NCBI GenBank assembly: GCA_046723645.1
Contig: JBKOUY010000007.1
Span: 1 to 35,477, forward strand
Reading direction: 5' to 3'
Origin: DASQUK01 sp046723645
GTDB lineage: Bacteria; Actinomycetota; Acidimicrobiia; Acidimicrobiales; VFJN01
Length of the DNA stretch: 35,477 bases
A model generated the notes under the pieces. The model was not told the DNA's origin. It made no database searches and saw only the letters and a program-made list of their open reading frames with translations. The position numbers and the translations under genes are program-made. This document shows, in pieces, positions 25,734-33,614 of this stretch; position 1 is the first letter of the stretch; each line of letters opens with the position of its first letter.

Positions 25734-27023
25734 ATGCACCTCGAGTTCACCGACGAGCAGCTGGAGCTCCGCGAAAGCGCTCGCGCAATCCTCACCCGTG
25801 AATGCCCTGCCCGGCTGGTCCGCGAGGTAGCGGTCAGCGGGGCGGAAGCCGAGGGCTTCCGCAGCCAGCTCAGCTGGCTGGGCTGGCCGGCGCTCACCAT
25901 CGACGTCGACCTCGGAGGCCTGGGGCGCAGCTTCGTCGAGTTGGCGGTCATACTCGAGGAGCTGGGCCGGGCGGCGGCCCCAGGACCGTTCCTCGCCACC
26001 ATGACGCAGTTCGTGCCCGCCGTGCGCGAGGCCGGCTCGGCCGCCCAGGTGAACCGCTTCCTGTCGGCGGTGGCCGCGGGCCAGCTCAGTGGCACGCTTG
26101 CCCTCCACGAGGGCGGCCGCTGGGATCCCTTCAGCATCGGCGCCACGGCGACACGCGACGGTGATGGCTGGGTGCTGAGCGGCCGCAAGCGGCAGGTGCT
26201 GTGCTGCGCGGAGGTCGACGAGATCGTCGTCGCCGCCCGCCGCGGCTCGGGCATGCTGGGCCTGTTCGTCGTGCCGGCATCCGAGATCACCTTCACCCGC
26301 GTCGAGAGCCTCGACGGCACTCGTTCCCTCGGCAACCTCGAGCTCGACGGCGTCTGGGTGCCCGATGCCCGCATGCTGGGCGAGCCCGATGTCACCGTCG
26401 ATGCCACCCCGGCGGTCGCGGCAACCATTGCGGAGGCGACGGTGGGGATGGCGCTCGACGCCGTCGGCGTGTGCGGCGCACTGTTCCAGTCCTCGCTCGA
26501 GGCGGCCCTCGACCTGCCCGTTCGCTCGCTGGCGGCCGAGCCCGAGGACGGCGAGGCCCACGGCGACACCGCGACCGGGCCGAACGGCCTCAACGGCGCG
26601 CCGGAGCGGGCCGCCGGGCGGAACGGCGATCAACCCGTGCCCGCTCCCCTCCAGGTGCGGACCCCGCCGCAGGCGGTCCGGCACAGCCTGGCGGAGATGG
26701 CCGGGGCGCTCGAGCGCACCCGAGCCATCGCCTACCAGGCCACGGCCGCGGTGGCCGAGCGCCACGAGCGCGCGATGGTCACCGCCTCCCAGGCGAAGGC
26801 GGCCGCCGGCGCGTGCCAACGCCTGATCGTCGCCGCCAGCCTCGAGATCCACGGGAGGGGCCCCCGACGCGCCGACGCGCAGCTCTGGGTGCGCCGCGCA
26901 CAGTCGGACGAGTTGCTGCTGGGATCGTCGACCGACCATCGGCGCGTCGTCGCCGACGACCTGTTCCGCGCGCCGAGGCGCCAGCCGGCGAGCGCCGGCC
27001 TCGCGGCGGTGCTCGGGCTCTGA
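25734..27023 (+). CDS. Acyl-CoA dehydrogenase-like protein with degenerate cofactor motifs and an inserted loop
   Basis: The 429-residue protein has the three-domain layout of acyl-CoA dehydrogenases. The start, MHLEFTDEQLELRESARAIL, the middle (GWVLSGRKRQVLCCAEVDEIVVAARR) and the helical end (RTRAIAYQATAAV, VRRAQSDELLLGSSTDHRRVVADDL) match. Two features are odd. At the position where active enzymes have R-x-Q-F-G-x-P-I with FAD contacts, about 50 residues of low-complexity Gly/Pro/Asn/Glu sequence occur (261-311), after which QAVRHSLAEM resumes the family pattern. The usual HGGIGFTWE segment reads HGRGPRRADAQ (373-383). It may be a non-catalytic partner subunit, as in the heterotetrameric steroid FadE enzymes. 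AGAGGT precedes the ATG by a few bases. Confidence 0.8.
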   Translation: MHLEFTDEQLELRESARAILTRECPARLVREVAVSGAEAEGFRSQLSWLGWPALTIDVDLGGLGRSFVELAVILEELGRAAAPGPFLATMTQFVPAVREAGSAAQVNRFLSAVAAGQLSGTLALHEGGRWDPFSIGATATRDGDGWVLSGRKRQVLCCAEVDEIVVAARRGSGMLGLFVVPASEITFTRVESLDGTRSLGNLELDGVWVPDARMLGEPDVTVDATPAVAATIAEATVGMALDAVGVCGALFQSSLEAALDLPVRSLAAEPEDGEAHGDTATGPNGLNGAPERAAGRNGDQPVPAPLQVRTPPQAVRHSLAEMAGALERTRAIAYQATAAVAERHERAMVTASQAKAAAGACQRLIVAASLEIHGRGPRRADAQLWVRRAQSDELLLGSSTDHRRVVADDLFRAPRRQPASAGLAAVLGL

Positions 27024-27044
27024 CCGGCAGGAGCCTCGACATGC

Positions 27045-27062
27045 GCGCCCGGCGGCGGGCGC
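27045..27062. terminator. Hairpin between the convergent acyl-CoA dehydrogenase-like genes
   Basis: GCGCCCG (27045-27051) pairs with CGGGCGC (27056-27062) around GCGG. It fills most of the 42-base gap between two convergent genes and could stop transcription in both directions. There is no T-run. Confidence 0.5.
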
Positions 27063-27065
27063 CCG

Positions 27066-28244
27066 CTATCTCCCGGGCGGAAGTCCCAGCACGCGAGACG
27101 CAACCCGTTCCTGCTCGGTGAGGGCGTTGACGGTGGCGGTCTCGGCCAGAGCCGCCAGCCACTGCGATGGCCACGCGCCACTCGGCCAGGGGAAGGGCCC
27201 CCCGTGCGCCAGGTCGAGGCCGTCGCTCCCCAGCGCGTCGGTGCCAGCGAGATAGACCCTCTGACACAGGTCCTGGGTGACGAGCGGCAGCATCGCGAGC
27301 TCCGGCGCCGGCCGGCCGGCCGCCTCCTTGGCGAGCGCCCGGTACGCGAGCGCCCGCGCGCTGTCGCAGTCCACCCGGAGCGCCGCCACCGTGTCGCGGA
27401 ACACCGGGTCCTGGGCGAAGCCCCGGGCATGGCTCGCCGCCGCCAGTGCCTCGAGGGCCCGCTGCGCATCGAGCAGGCGGGCGGTCCAGCGCGCCGTGCG
27501 TTCGTGGGCCCGGGCCGCCTCCACGACGGCCGCACCACCGGCTGCGTTGACGATGGCGTCGGCATCCACGACCACGTCGTCGAAGATGAGCTCGTCGGGG
27601 TCGTGCGCGGCGTCGGTCACCTCGGGCCGGAGCGGGCGGACGACACCCGTGGCCCGGAGGTCGACCACGACCACCGCCAGGTCCTCGGGGCCGCCCCGGA
27701 TGCGACCCACCACCTCGGCCGCGCACAGGCACCAGTCGGCATGCTGGGCGCCGGGCGGCGCCGGCTCCCGTCCGCTCACCACGAGCTCGCGGTCGCGCTG
27801 GGAGAGCCGGAATCCCGGCGGGACCGTCTCCCCGGGCACCGCGCCCTCCTGGCCTACCGCCAGGCACCAGGTGATGTCGCCCCACAGCGTGGGCAGGATC
27901 CAGCGCTCGCGCTGGGCGTCGGTCCCGTGCTCGACCAGCACCGGCGCGCAGACGTCGAGGCCCTGCGGGTTGAGCGAACGCGGCACGTGCCGGCGCGACA
28001 TCTCCTCGAGGTAGATCAGGTGTTCCACGGGACCCGCGCCGTGGCCACCGAGGCCGGCCGGCCACCGGGGCATCAGCCACCCGGCGTCGAACAGCGTTCG
28101 CTGCCACTCGCGGGCCCAGTCGGGCAGGTGCCCGCTGGACAGGGCGGGATCGATGGCGCGCGCCCCCGGCGGTAGGTGCTCGTCGAGCCACGCCTCCAGC
28201 TCCGCCCGGAACCTCGCTGTGCCTCGGTTGTCGCCCAGACGCAT
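27066..28244 (-). CDS. Acyl-CoA dehydrogenase-like protein lacking signature motifs
   Basis: The 392-residue protein matches the actinobacterial FadE layout: EWQRTLFDAGWLMPRWPAGLGGHGAGPVEHLIYLEEMSRRHVP at the N-terminus, ERWILPTLWGDITWCLAV, and a C-terminal ERVASRVLGLPPG. Where active enzymes read SEPxAGSD the sequence is GQEGAVPGET (131-140), and the usual K-x-W-T/S motif is REPAPP. Near the end the GTSEIQ-type motif is replaced by TVNALTEQ. It therefore probably does not bind FAD in the normal way. A strong ribosome site, GGGGAG, lies five bases before the ATG at 28244. It converges with the other degenerate homologue and lies downstream of helD on the same strand. Confidence 0.82.
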   Translation of the reverse strand: MRLGDNRGTARFRAELEAWLDEHLPPGARAIDPALSSGHLPDWAREWQRTLFDAGWLMPRWPAGLGGHGAGPVEHLIYLEEMSRRHVPRSLNPQGLDVCAPVLVEHGTDAQRERWILPTLWGDITWCLAVGQEGAVPGETVPPGFRLSQRDRELVVSGREPAPPGAQHADWCLCAAEVVGRIRGGPEDLAVVVVDLRATGVVRPLRPEVTDAAHDPDELIFDDVVVDADAIVNAAGGAAVVEAARAHERTARWTARLLDAQRALEALAAASHARGFAQDPVFRDTVAALRVDCDSARALAYRALAKEAAGRPAPELAMLPLVTQDLCQRVYLAGTDALGSDGLDLAHGGPFPWPSGAWPSQWLAALAETATVNALTEQERVASRVLGLPPGR

Positions 28245-28348
28245 GCTCGCTCCCCGCACCGGCTGCTCGGGAGCGGTTGGCTGCCTCCGGGACGCTCCCC
28301 AGGGGATGAAAATAGCGGGGCGGCACGGAACGCGCCCGCCTCGCCCTG

Positions 28349-30754
28349 CTAGTGGGGCTGCTCGCCCCCGCCCTCGGGGCGCAGGAGGCGCGCCAGTTCC
28401 TCGGCCACCACTTCGACCAGTTCGGGACGGATGGTGGCCATGATCCGCTCGGCGACGGTGGCGGCGATGGCCCGTGCGATCTGGCGCTCGAGCCCATCGA
28501 ACGCGTCCCGGGCGATCGCGGCGTCGATCGGGTCGAGCGTGTTGCTCTCGTCCGCCCCGTTGGTGGTGGCTTGGCCGAGCGCCTGGGCAAGGTCGACCAC
28601 CACGGCGCCGGTCGGCTCGTCCTCGTCGACGACCGACAGGTTCACGACCACGGCGGTCGATTCGTCGTCGCTCCGCGCTCCCAGGTCCACGACGACCGCG
28701 TCCCCCTCCCGCTCGTCGTCGGCCACGGGCGCCGTTGGCTCGGGTTCGTCCGCCGTCAGGCCCAGCAGCTCCGGCAGCGGCTCGGCGTGCACGATCGCCA
28801 GCCGGCTGGTGCAGCGCGTGAGGGCGACGAACAGGGATCGCAGCCCGTGCTCGGCCTCCGCGACGATGCTCGCCGGCTCGACGACGACGACGCAGTCGAA
28901 CTCCAAACCCTTGACCTCGTCGGCCCCCAACACCACCACCGGCGACGTCGCGGCGCGGAGCTCGGGCGACCACGCCAGCCCGTCGGCGTCGAGGCGCTGG
29001 GCCAGGTCCGCGCGCACCGCGGCCGGGCAGACGACGCCGATGAGCCCGCTGCCCAGCAGGTCGCGGATCGTCGCCACCGTGGTTGTCGCCAGGTCACGCG
29101 CGGCCGTCGTCGTCACGGCGACGTCGTGTCCGGTGCGCCGGACCGCCCGCGGGCTGCGCAGGGCGGGCGCCACCTCGGGCAGGAGGCGCATGGCGACCTC
29201 GTGGACCTCGGCCGGCAGGCGGTAACCCAGCTCGAGCTCCACGGTCTCGGTGGCCACCCCGTTGTGCCGGAGCTGCTCGACGACCCCGTCCCAGGATTCG
29301 TGGGCCCATGGGCTGGTCGCCTGGGCCAGGTCGCCGAGGATGGTCATAGAGCCGGACCGCGAGCGGCGCCGGATCGAGTCGAGCTGCAGGGGCGAGAGGT
29401 CCTGAGCCTCGTCGACGACGATGTGCTCGTAGCTGGCCGGGCGGCCGTTGAGCAACGCGTCCGCGGCATCGAGCAGCGGGATGTCGTCCACCGACCACTG
29501 CCACGTGCCGACCCTGGTCCCCGAGGGCAGCGCCAGCAGGTCGATCTCGGTGTCGCGCAGCGTGCCCAGCGCCGCCGTGACCAGCTGCTGGCGGCTGGAC
29601 AGCAGCTCCACGAGGAACGCCTGCGGGGTGAGCTGGGGCCAGACGCGCTGGAGGTGATTGTCGATCTCCCGGCCGGACTCGCCGCGCCCGCTGATCTCGA
29701 AGGCCCCGAGGTCGCGCACGCCGGCGCGGGCGAGCTGGCGGCGCGCCTCGTCGATCAGGAAAGCCCGCAACTCGCGGTGGGCCTCGTTGTGGGGGCGGCC
29801 CAGGAGCTGGCGGCCCCGGGTTGCGATCCGCCGCCCGTTGAGCGTGACCGGGCGCCCGCCGACCCGCAGCTCGATGTCGTCGGTCGTGAGCCGCTGCCGG
29901 TTGCGCAGCCCCCGTTCCAGCAGCCGCAGCATCCGCCGATCACCCTTCAGGCGCCGCACGTCCGGCGGGTCGACGCGGCCGACGCGCACGCGGGGGCCGA
30001 GCGCCGACAACGGCAGCTGCACCACGGCCTCGTCGCCGAGGGACGGCAGGACGGCGGAGATGTAGCGGACGAACGCGGGGTTGGGCCCGACGATGAGGAC
30101 GTCGTTCGGTTCGAGCCGGTCGCGGAGGTTGAACAGCAGCCACGACACGCGGTGCAGCCCGACCACCGTCTTGCCGGTGCCCGGCCCGCCCTGCACCACC
30201 AGCAACTGATCGACCTCGCGGCTGATCACGTCGTACTGCGCGGCCTGGATGGTGGCGACGATCTCGGCCAGCTCACCCGAGCGGTCGCGCCCAAGCGAGT
30301 CGAGCAGGGTGTCCGAGATCACCGGCCCCGGCTCGCGGCCCTCGGCGATCGCCTCGGCCAGGTCGCGGAACACGAGCTCCTCGATGGCCTGGATCTGGTT
30401 GCCCTGGCAGCGGTAGACGCGCCGGGCGTCGAGCCCCTCCGGTTCACGGGGCGTCGCCGTGTAGAAGGGCGCGGCGATGGGAGCCTGCCAGTTCACGACC
30501 ACGAGGTCGTTGTCGTCGTCCCAGATGGCGCCCTTGCCGATGTACCAGCTCTGGCCGCCGGCGTCGATCCGGCCGAAGGCCACCGCCTCGTCGGGGTCGA
30601 CGACACCCAGCCCGCTGACCCGCCGGCGCAGCTCGAGCACGGCCTTGGGGTGTGCCGACAGCGTCGGCGCCCGCTCGAGCACGGCATGCTGCCGGTCGCG
30701 CAACGCGAGGGCGCGATCGAAATAGGCCTGCTCCTGCGGCAAGTCCGGATGCAT
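28349..30754 (-). CDS. helD: HelD-like RNA polymerase recycling ATPase (UvrD/Rep superfamily)
   Basis: This is a superfamily-1 helicase-like protein of 801 residues that in actinobacteria frees stalled RNA polymerase and can give rifamycin tolerance. The N-terminal coiled-coil arm (QEQAYFDRALALRDRQHAVLE) is followed by the QSWYIGKGAIWDDDNDLVVVNWQAPIAAPFYTA segment characteristic of HelD. Walker A is GGPGTGKT (189-196). Walker B is VVDEAQDLS (446-454). Motif IV-VI landmarks are ILGDLAQAT, LELGYRLPAEV, VLGADEVKGLEFD and LFVALTRCTSRL. A tail beyond residue 665 is unusual: it is acidic, with AVVV(D/N)L repeated at 686, 701 and 717, followed by a long helix (742-792). The length exceeds the roughly 740 residues usual in mycobacteria. 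ATG at 30754 is the start. Confidence 0.9.
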   Translation of the reverse strand: MHPDLPQEQAYFDRALALRDRQHAVLERAPTLSAHPKAVLELRRRVSGLGVVDPDEAVAFGRIDAGGQSWYIGKGAIWDDDNDLVVVNWQAPIAAPFYTATPREPEGLDARRVYRCQGNQIQAIEELVFRDLAEAIAEGREPGPVISDTLLDSLGRDRSGELAEIVATIQAAQYDVISREVDQLLVVQGGPGTGKTVVGLHRVSWLLFNLRDRLEPNDVLIVGPNPAFVRYISAVLPSLGDEAVVQLPLSALGPRVRVGRVDPPDVRRLKGDRRMLRLLERGLRNRQRLTTDDIELRVGGRPVTLNGRRIATRGRQLLGRPHNEAHRELRAFLIDEARRQLARAGVRDLGAFEISGRGESGREIDNHLQRVWPQLTPQAFLVELLSSRQQLVTAALGTLRDTEIDLLALPSGTRVGTWQWSVDDIPLLDAADALLNGRPASYEHIVVDEAQDLSPLQLDSIRRRSRSGSMTILGDLAQATSPWAHESWDGVVEQLRHNGVATETVELELGYRLPAEVHEVAMRLLPEVAPALRSPRAVRRTGHDVAVTTTAARDLATTTVATIRDLLGSGLIGVVCPAAVRADLAQRLDADGLAWSPELRAATSPVVVLGADEVKGLEFDCVVVVEPASIVAEAEHGLRSLFVALTRCTSRLAIVHAEPLPELLGLTADEPEPTAPVADDEREGDAVVVDLGARSDDESTAVVVNLSVVDEDEPTGAVVVDLAQALGQATTNGADESNTLDPIDAAIARDAFDGLERQIARAIAATVAERIMATIRPELVEVVAEELARLLRPEGGGEQPH

Positions 30755-30862
30755 CTAGCGGTGTGCCCTTCTCCCGGCCGGGCGCCGCGCCCATCCCAGG
30801 CTGGCGCGGTGGCGCGAGAGACTACCGAAGCGTGCGGACCTTGTGGTCGCTCCGGCGCACCG

Positions 30863-31573
30863 TCACGCCGAGAACTGGGCGGAGCACCACACCCAGCCCT
30901 CGCCGTCGAGCACCGAGACGCTGGCCACGTCGCCGGCGCCGCCCTCCAACGGCACCTCCCACCAGGTCGCGTCGGTGCCGATGTGGGTCATTGTCCGGGA
31001 GCCGTCCTCCATCTCGACGGCCAACCAGTAGGTGGCGCCCTCGGGCACAGCGTCCTCCCAGCCGGGCACGTCGACCGCCACCGTGGCCGGGTTGCCGCCG
31101 TGGACCGTGGCGGTGCCGACGACCTCACCCACGCCGGTCGTCATGTCGGCCTGCTCGACGGTGGGCGCCGGCGTGGCGTCGCCGTTGGCCAGCAGTGCGG
31201 CCACCAGCACGACGGCCGCAGCCGCGGCCCCGAGCGTCGCGCCGACCGCGAGCCGCCGTCGGTCGGGCCGGCGACCGTGGTGGCGCCGGTGCAGGTGCGC
31301 GGGCCCGGTGCGACGGGTGGGCGGCCGCGCCTCCATCGCCCACACCTCCGTGAGGCGCGCCAGCACCCGGCGATCGAACCCCTCGGGGGGCGTCGCCTCG
31401 GGGCCGGTGAGCAGCAGGTCATCGGCGACACCGGCGAGCGACGCCACCTCGGCACGGCAGGCCGCGCAGCCCTCGAGATGCGCGAGCGCGACGGCGCGCT
31501 CCTCCCCCGTGAGGAGCCCCAACGCGACGTCCGGCGCCATGTCGCGCAGCTGGGAGCAGCGGAGGGAGGTCAA
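30863..31573 (-). CDS. Anti-sigma factor with zinc-binding domain (RskA-like)
   Basis: This membrane-spanning regulator is predicted to hold the ECF sigma factor inactive; it has 236 residues. The cytoplasmic N-terminus has the zinc motif His32-x3-Cys36-x2-Cys39 (HLEGCAAC) and an upstream cysteine in RCSQLRDMAPDVALGLLTGEER. One membrane helix is at about 108-129. The extracellular part has the RskA-type beta domain (ATVAVDVPGW, YWLAVEMEDG, VLDGEGWVWCSAQF). The start is taken as TTG at 31573, which overlaps the sigma stop by four bases (TTGA). An ATG at 31540 would drop the first cysteine of the zinc motif. Release would normally require proteolysis on the outer face. Confidence 0.87.
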   Translation of the reverse strand: MTSLRCSQLRDMAPDVALGLLTGEERAVALAHLEGCAACRAEVASLAGVADDLLLTGPEATPPEGFDRRVLARLTEVWAMEARPPTRRTGPAHLHRRHHGRRPDRRRLAVGATLGAAAAAVVLVAALLANGDATPAPTVEQADMTTGVGEVVGTATVHGGNPATVAVDVPGWEDAVPEGATYWLAVEMEDGSRTMTHIGTDATWWEVPLEGGAGDVASVSVLDGEGWVWCSAQFSA

Positions 31574-32121
31574 GAGATCGGAGCCCCCATCTCGTCGCGC
31601 AGCTTGCGCAGCGCGAGCCTCACCCGGGTCTTGACGGTGCCCTGAGGGATGCCCGCCATCTCGCTCACCTCGCGCGTGCTCATCCCCCACAGCGTCACGG
31701 CCACCAACGCCCGCCGCTGAGGGTCGGGAAGCGCGCGCATCAGGTCGGCCACGCGCCGCGCGTCGGCGCGGCGCTCGATGGCCCCCGCGACGTCCAGGGG
31801 GTCGACGGCGAGGTCGGGGGCCGGGTCGGCCACGGGTTCGGGGCGCCGGCCGCGCCCCCGCACGCTGTCGAGTGCGACGTTTCGGGTGATGCCGAGAAGC
31901 CAGGCCGCCACCGATCCCCGGCGTTCGTCGAAGCTCGCCGCGAACCGCCACGCCCGCACGAACGCCTCCTGGGCGACCTCCTCGGCGTCGACCGGGACGC
32001 GCACGATGGCGAGGGCCAACCCGTAGACCCGGCGCTGGAAGCGATCGACGAAGTGGGCCGCCGCCTCGGGATCACCCGAGGCGTAGCCCGCGAAGAGCGC
32101 CTCGTCGGACACCTCCCACAC
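31570..32121 (-). CDS. ECF sigma factor (SigK/SigE-like)
   Basis: This is an extracytoplasmic-function sigma factor of 183 residues. Region 2 (about 20-90) includes FVDRFQRRVYGLALAIVR, DAEEVAQEAFVRAWRF and AWLLGITRNVALDSVRGRG. A linker rich in Asp/Pro (93-112) precedes region 4 (about 120-175): RVADLMRALPDPQRRALVAVTLWGMSTREVSEMAGIPQGTVKTRVRLALRKLRD. This layout, with an overlapping RskA-like gene, is that of the SigK group. The GTG at 32121 has GGAG ten bases upstream; a second GTG lies at 32112. It diverges from the lipoprotein gene, a likely regulon member. Confidence 0.92.
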   Translation of the reverse strand: MWEVSDEALFAGYASGDPEAAAHFVDRFQRRVYGLALAIVRVPVDAEEVAQEAFVRAWRFAASFDERRGSVAAWLLGITRNVALDSVRGRGRRPEPVADPAPDLAVDPLDVAGAIERRADARRVADLMRALPDPQRRALVAVTLWGMSTREVSEMAGIPQGTVKTRVRLALRKLRDEMGAPIS

Positions 32122-32284
32122 ACCTGCTCTACTCCGACGGAGCGCCAGAGGATCTCGCGCCACCCCGCCAGCACAGCCAATCCGCGTGGCGGGGGCAACC
32201 CCAGCGAGCGTACCGAGCGGCATTCGCGCGGTACTGCGAGGAATCCGCGCGGGGGTTCGGACACGTAGTCGAGGTATGCCAATC

Positions 32285-32842
32285 ATGCATTCCCACCGAG
32301 CGACCCCACCCGGCACGACAGCGACGAGCCGACACCGCCCCCGTCGGCGGCTCGTTGCGCTGGGAGCGGCGTTGGCAGCATTGGCGCTGGTGGCGGCGGC
32401 GTGCAGCGGTGACGACGACGACACCGTCGCCGGCGATCCCGGCGCCGAGGGCGGCGACAGCGGCTCGGGCGGCGGAGGCGGCGACGGCGACATGACGATC
32501 TCGATCGCCGATCCCACCGATGGCGCGACGGTCGAGCCCGGATTCAAGGTGGACGTCGACCCGAGCGTCGACATCGGCGAGCCCGACAGCGGGCTGCACC
32601 ACGTGCACCTCTACTACGACGGCAACCAGGCCGACGGGGAGTACGACATCGTCTACAGCGCCGACGAGCCCTGGACCGTCGATCGTGACCTCTCCCCCGG
32701 TGAGCACACGATCGAGGCGGTCATCGCGAACGCGGACCACAGCCTCACCGACGCCAGCGACGAGGTCACGGTGACGGTCGGCGAGGGCGCCGGGGGTGGC
32801 TCCAACACGACTGAGCAGGAAAACGATCCCTACGCGTACTGA
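32285..32842 (+). CDS. Lipoprotein with Ig-like domain, unknown function
   Basis: This is a secreted lipoprotein of about 185 residues. An Arg-rich N-terminus (RHRPRRR) precedes a hydrophobic helix ending LALVAAAC, the lipobox, followed by an acidic and Gly/Ser-rich linker. The mature domain has about 100 residues of beta-strand character: TISIADPTDGATVEPGFKVDV, LHHVHLYYDG, GEYDIVYSADEP and GEHTIEAVIANADH. The HH-x-H-x-Y pattern recalls DUF4399-type and copper-protein-like Ig folds, but I do not claim one. ATG at 32285 has GAGG ten bases upstream; ATG at 32276 is the alternative. It overlaps the b-type cytochrome gene that follows, and it diverges from the sigma factor gene. Confidence 0.75.
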   Translation: MHSHRATPPGTTATSRHRPRRRLVALGAALAALALVAAACSGDDDDTVAGDPGAEGGDSGSGGGGGDGDMTISIADPTDGATVEPGFKVDVDPSVDIGEPDSGLHHVHLYYDGNQADGEYDIVYSADEPWTVDRDLSPGEHTIEAVIANADHSLTDASDEVTVTVGEGAGGGSNTTEQENDPYAY

Positions 32843-33614
32843 CGCCCCGCCGGGTGGCCCGATAGTCAGGAACAACCGGGCCACCCGCTGGCTGCACGCC
32901 CTGCTGTACGTGATTACGTTCGTGCTGCTCGCCACCGGCTGGTGGTTGCGGACGGGCCACGAGGGACAGCCCACGCTGCTGGCCGATGTGCTCGACACGC
33001 CCGACACCGAGGTGCACCGCACCGTCGGCTGGGTGCTGCTGGGGGTCGCGATCGGCGGGCCGATCCTGGGAATCCGCGGCACGCTCACGTTCCTGCGGGA
33101 GACCCTGCGCGTCAACCGCGGCGATGGTGCGTGGTTCTGGCACTGGCCCCGGGGCGCGCTCACCGGCCGCTTCGGCCGGCACCGCGGCCACTTCGATCCC
33201 GGACAGCGGCTGCTCAACATCGCGCTGGTCGGGGCGCTGGGCACGGTGATCGTCAGCGGCGTGTTCCTCACCACGCTGTCCGGCGGCCAGACCTTCGCCA
33301 CCATGGTCCGGGTGCACCGCGGCTCCACGTACGTGCTGACCGGCCTCGTGGTCGGCCACCTGCTGGTGACCCTCGGGATCCTGCCCGGCTACCGCGGCGT
33401 CTGGCGGGCGATGCACTGGCGGGGCCGCGTTGCGGAATCCACGGCCCGCCGCCTCTGGCCGGCCACCGTCGCCGCATCGGCCGGCCGGCGCCCGGATGGG
33501 CCCGAGGGCCGCGATGACGCCGAGCCGGTCACCCCGGGCGCGGCGGAGACGGGGGTGCGACCGAGTTCGCAGATCGAGGTGGCGCCCGGCGATCCTTGCA
33601 CCTCCAGGGACTGA
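32796..33614 (+). CDS. Cytochrome b/b6 domain membrane protein (FdhI-type)
   Basis: This four-helix membrane protein of 272 residues resembles the heme-b subunit of formate dehydrogenases and hydrogenases. Candidate heme-ligand histidines are His34 (RWLHALLYV), His74 (EVHRTVGW), His174 (VRVHRGSTYV) and His188 (VGHLL), one per helix region. The phrase HFDPGQRLLNIALVGALGTVIVSGV corresponds to the conserved loop and third helix of FdhI proteins. The tail from about 225 is hydrophilic and probably disordered. The GTG at 32796 overlaps the lipoprotein gene by 47 bases; no later start codon precedes the first helix. Electron partners are not encoded nearby. An electron-transfer role coupled to the lipoprotein is possible. 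Confidence 0.8.
   Translation: MAPTRLSRKTIPTRTDAPPGGPIVRNNRATRWLHALLYVITFVLLATGWWLRTGHEGQPTLLADVLDTPDTEVHRTVGWVLLGVAIGGPILGIRGTLTFLRETLRVNRGDGAWFWHWPRGALTGRFGRHRGHFDPGQRLLNIALVGALGTVIVSGVFLTTLSGGQTFATMVRVHRGSTYVLTGLVVGHLLVTLGILPGYRGVWRAMHWRGRVAESTARRLWPATVAASAGRRPDGPEGRDDAEPVTPGAAETGVRPSSQIEVAPGDPCTSRD

Noticed and set aside
28352..31645. Very long plus-strand open frame (1097 codons) opposite helD and the anti-sigma gene
   Set aside because: The composition is His/Arg/Asp/Gly-rich and repetitive with no family motif. It is the antisense shadow of GC-rich codons in helD and its neighbours, whose own motifs are complete.
32122..32284. Possible ECF-type promoter (GGAAT near 32240 with CGTAG near 32264)
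   Set aside because: The spacer is 19 bases instead of about 16-17 and the -35 match is imperfect. No convincing sigma-factor autoregulatory promoter could be read in this gap.
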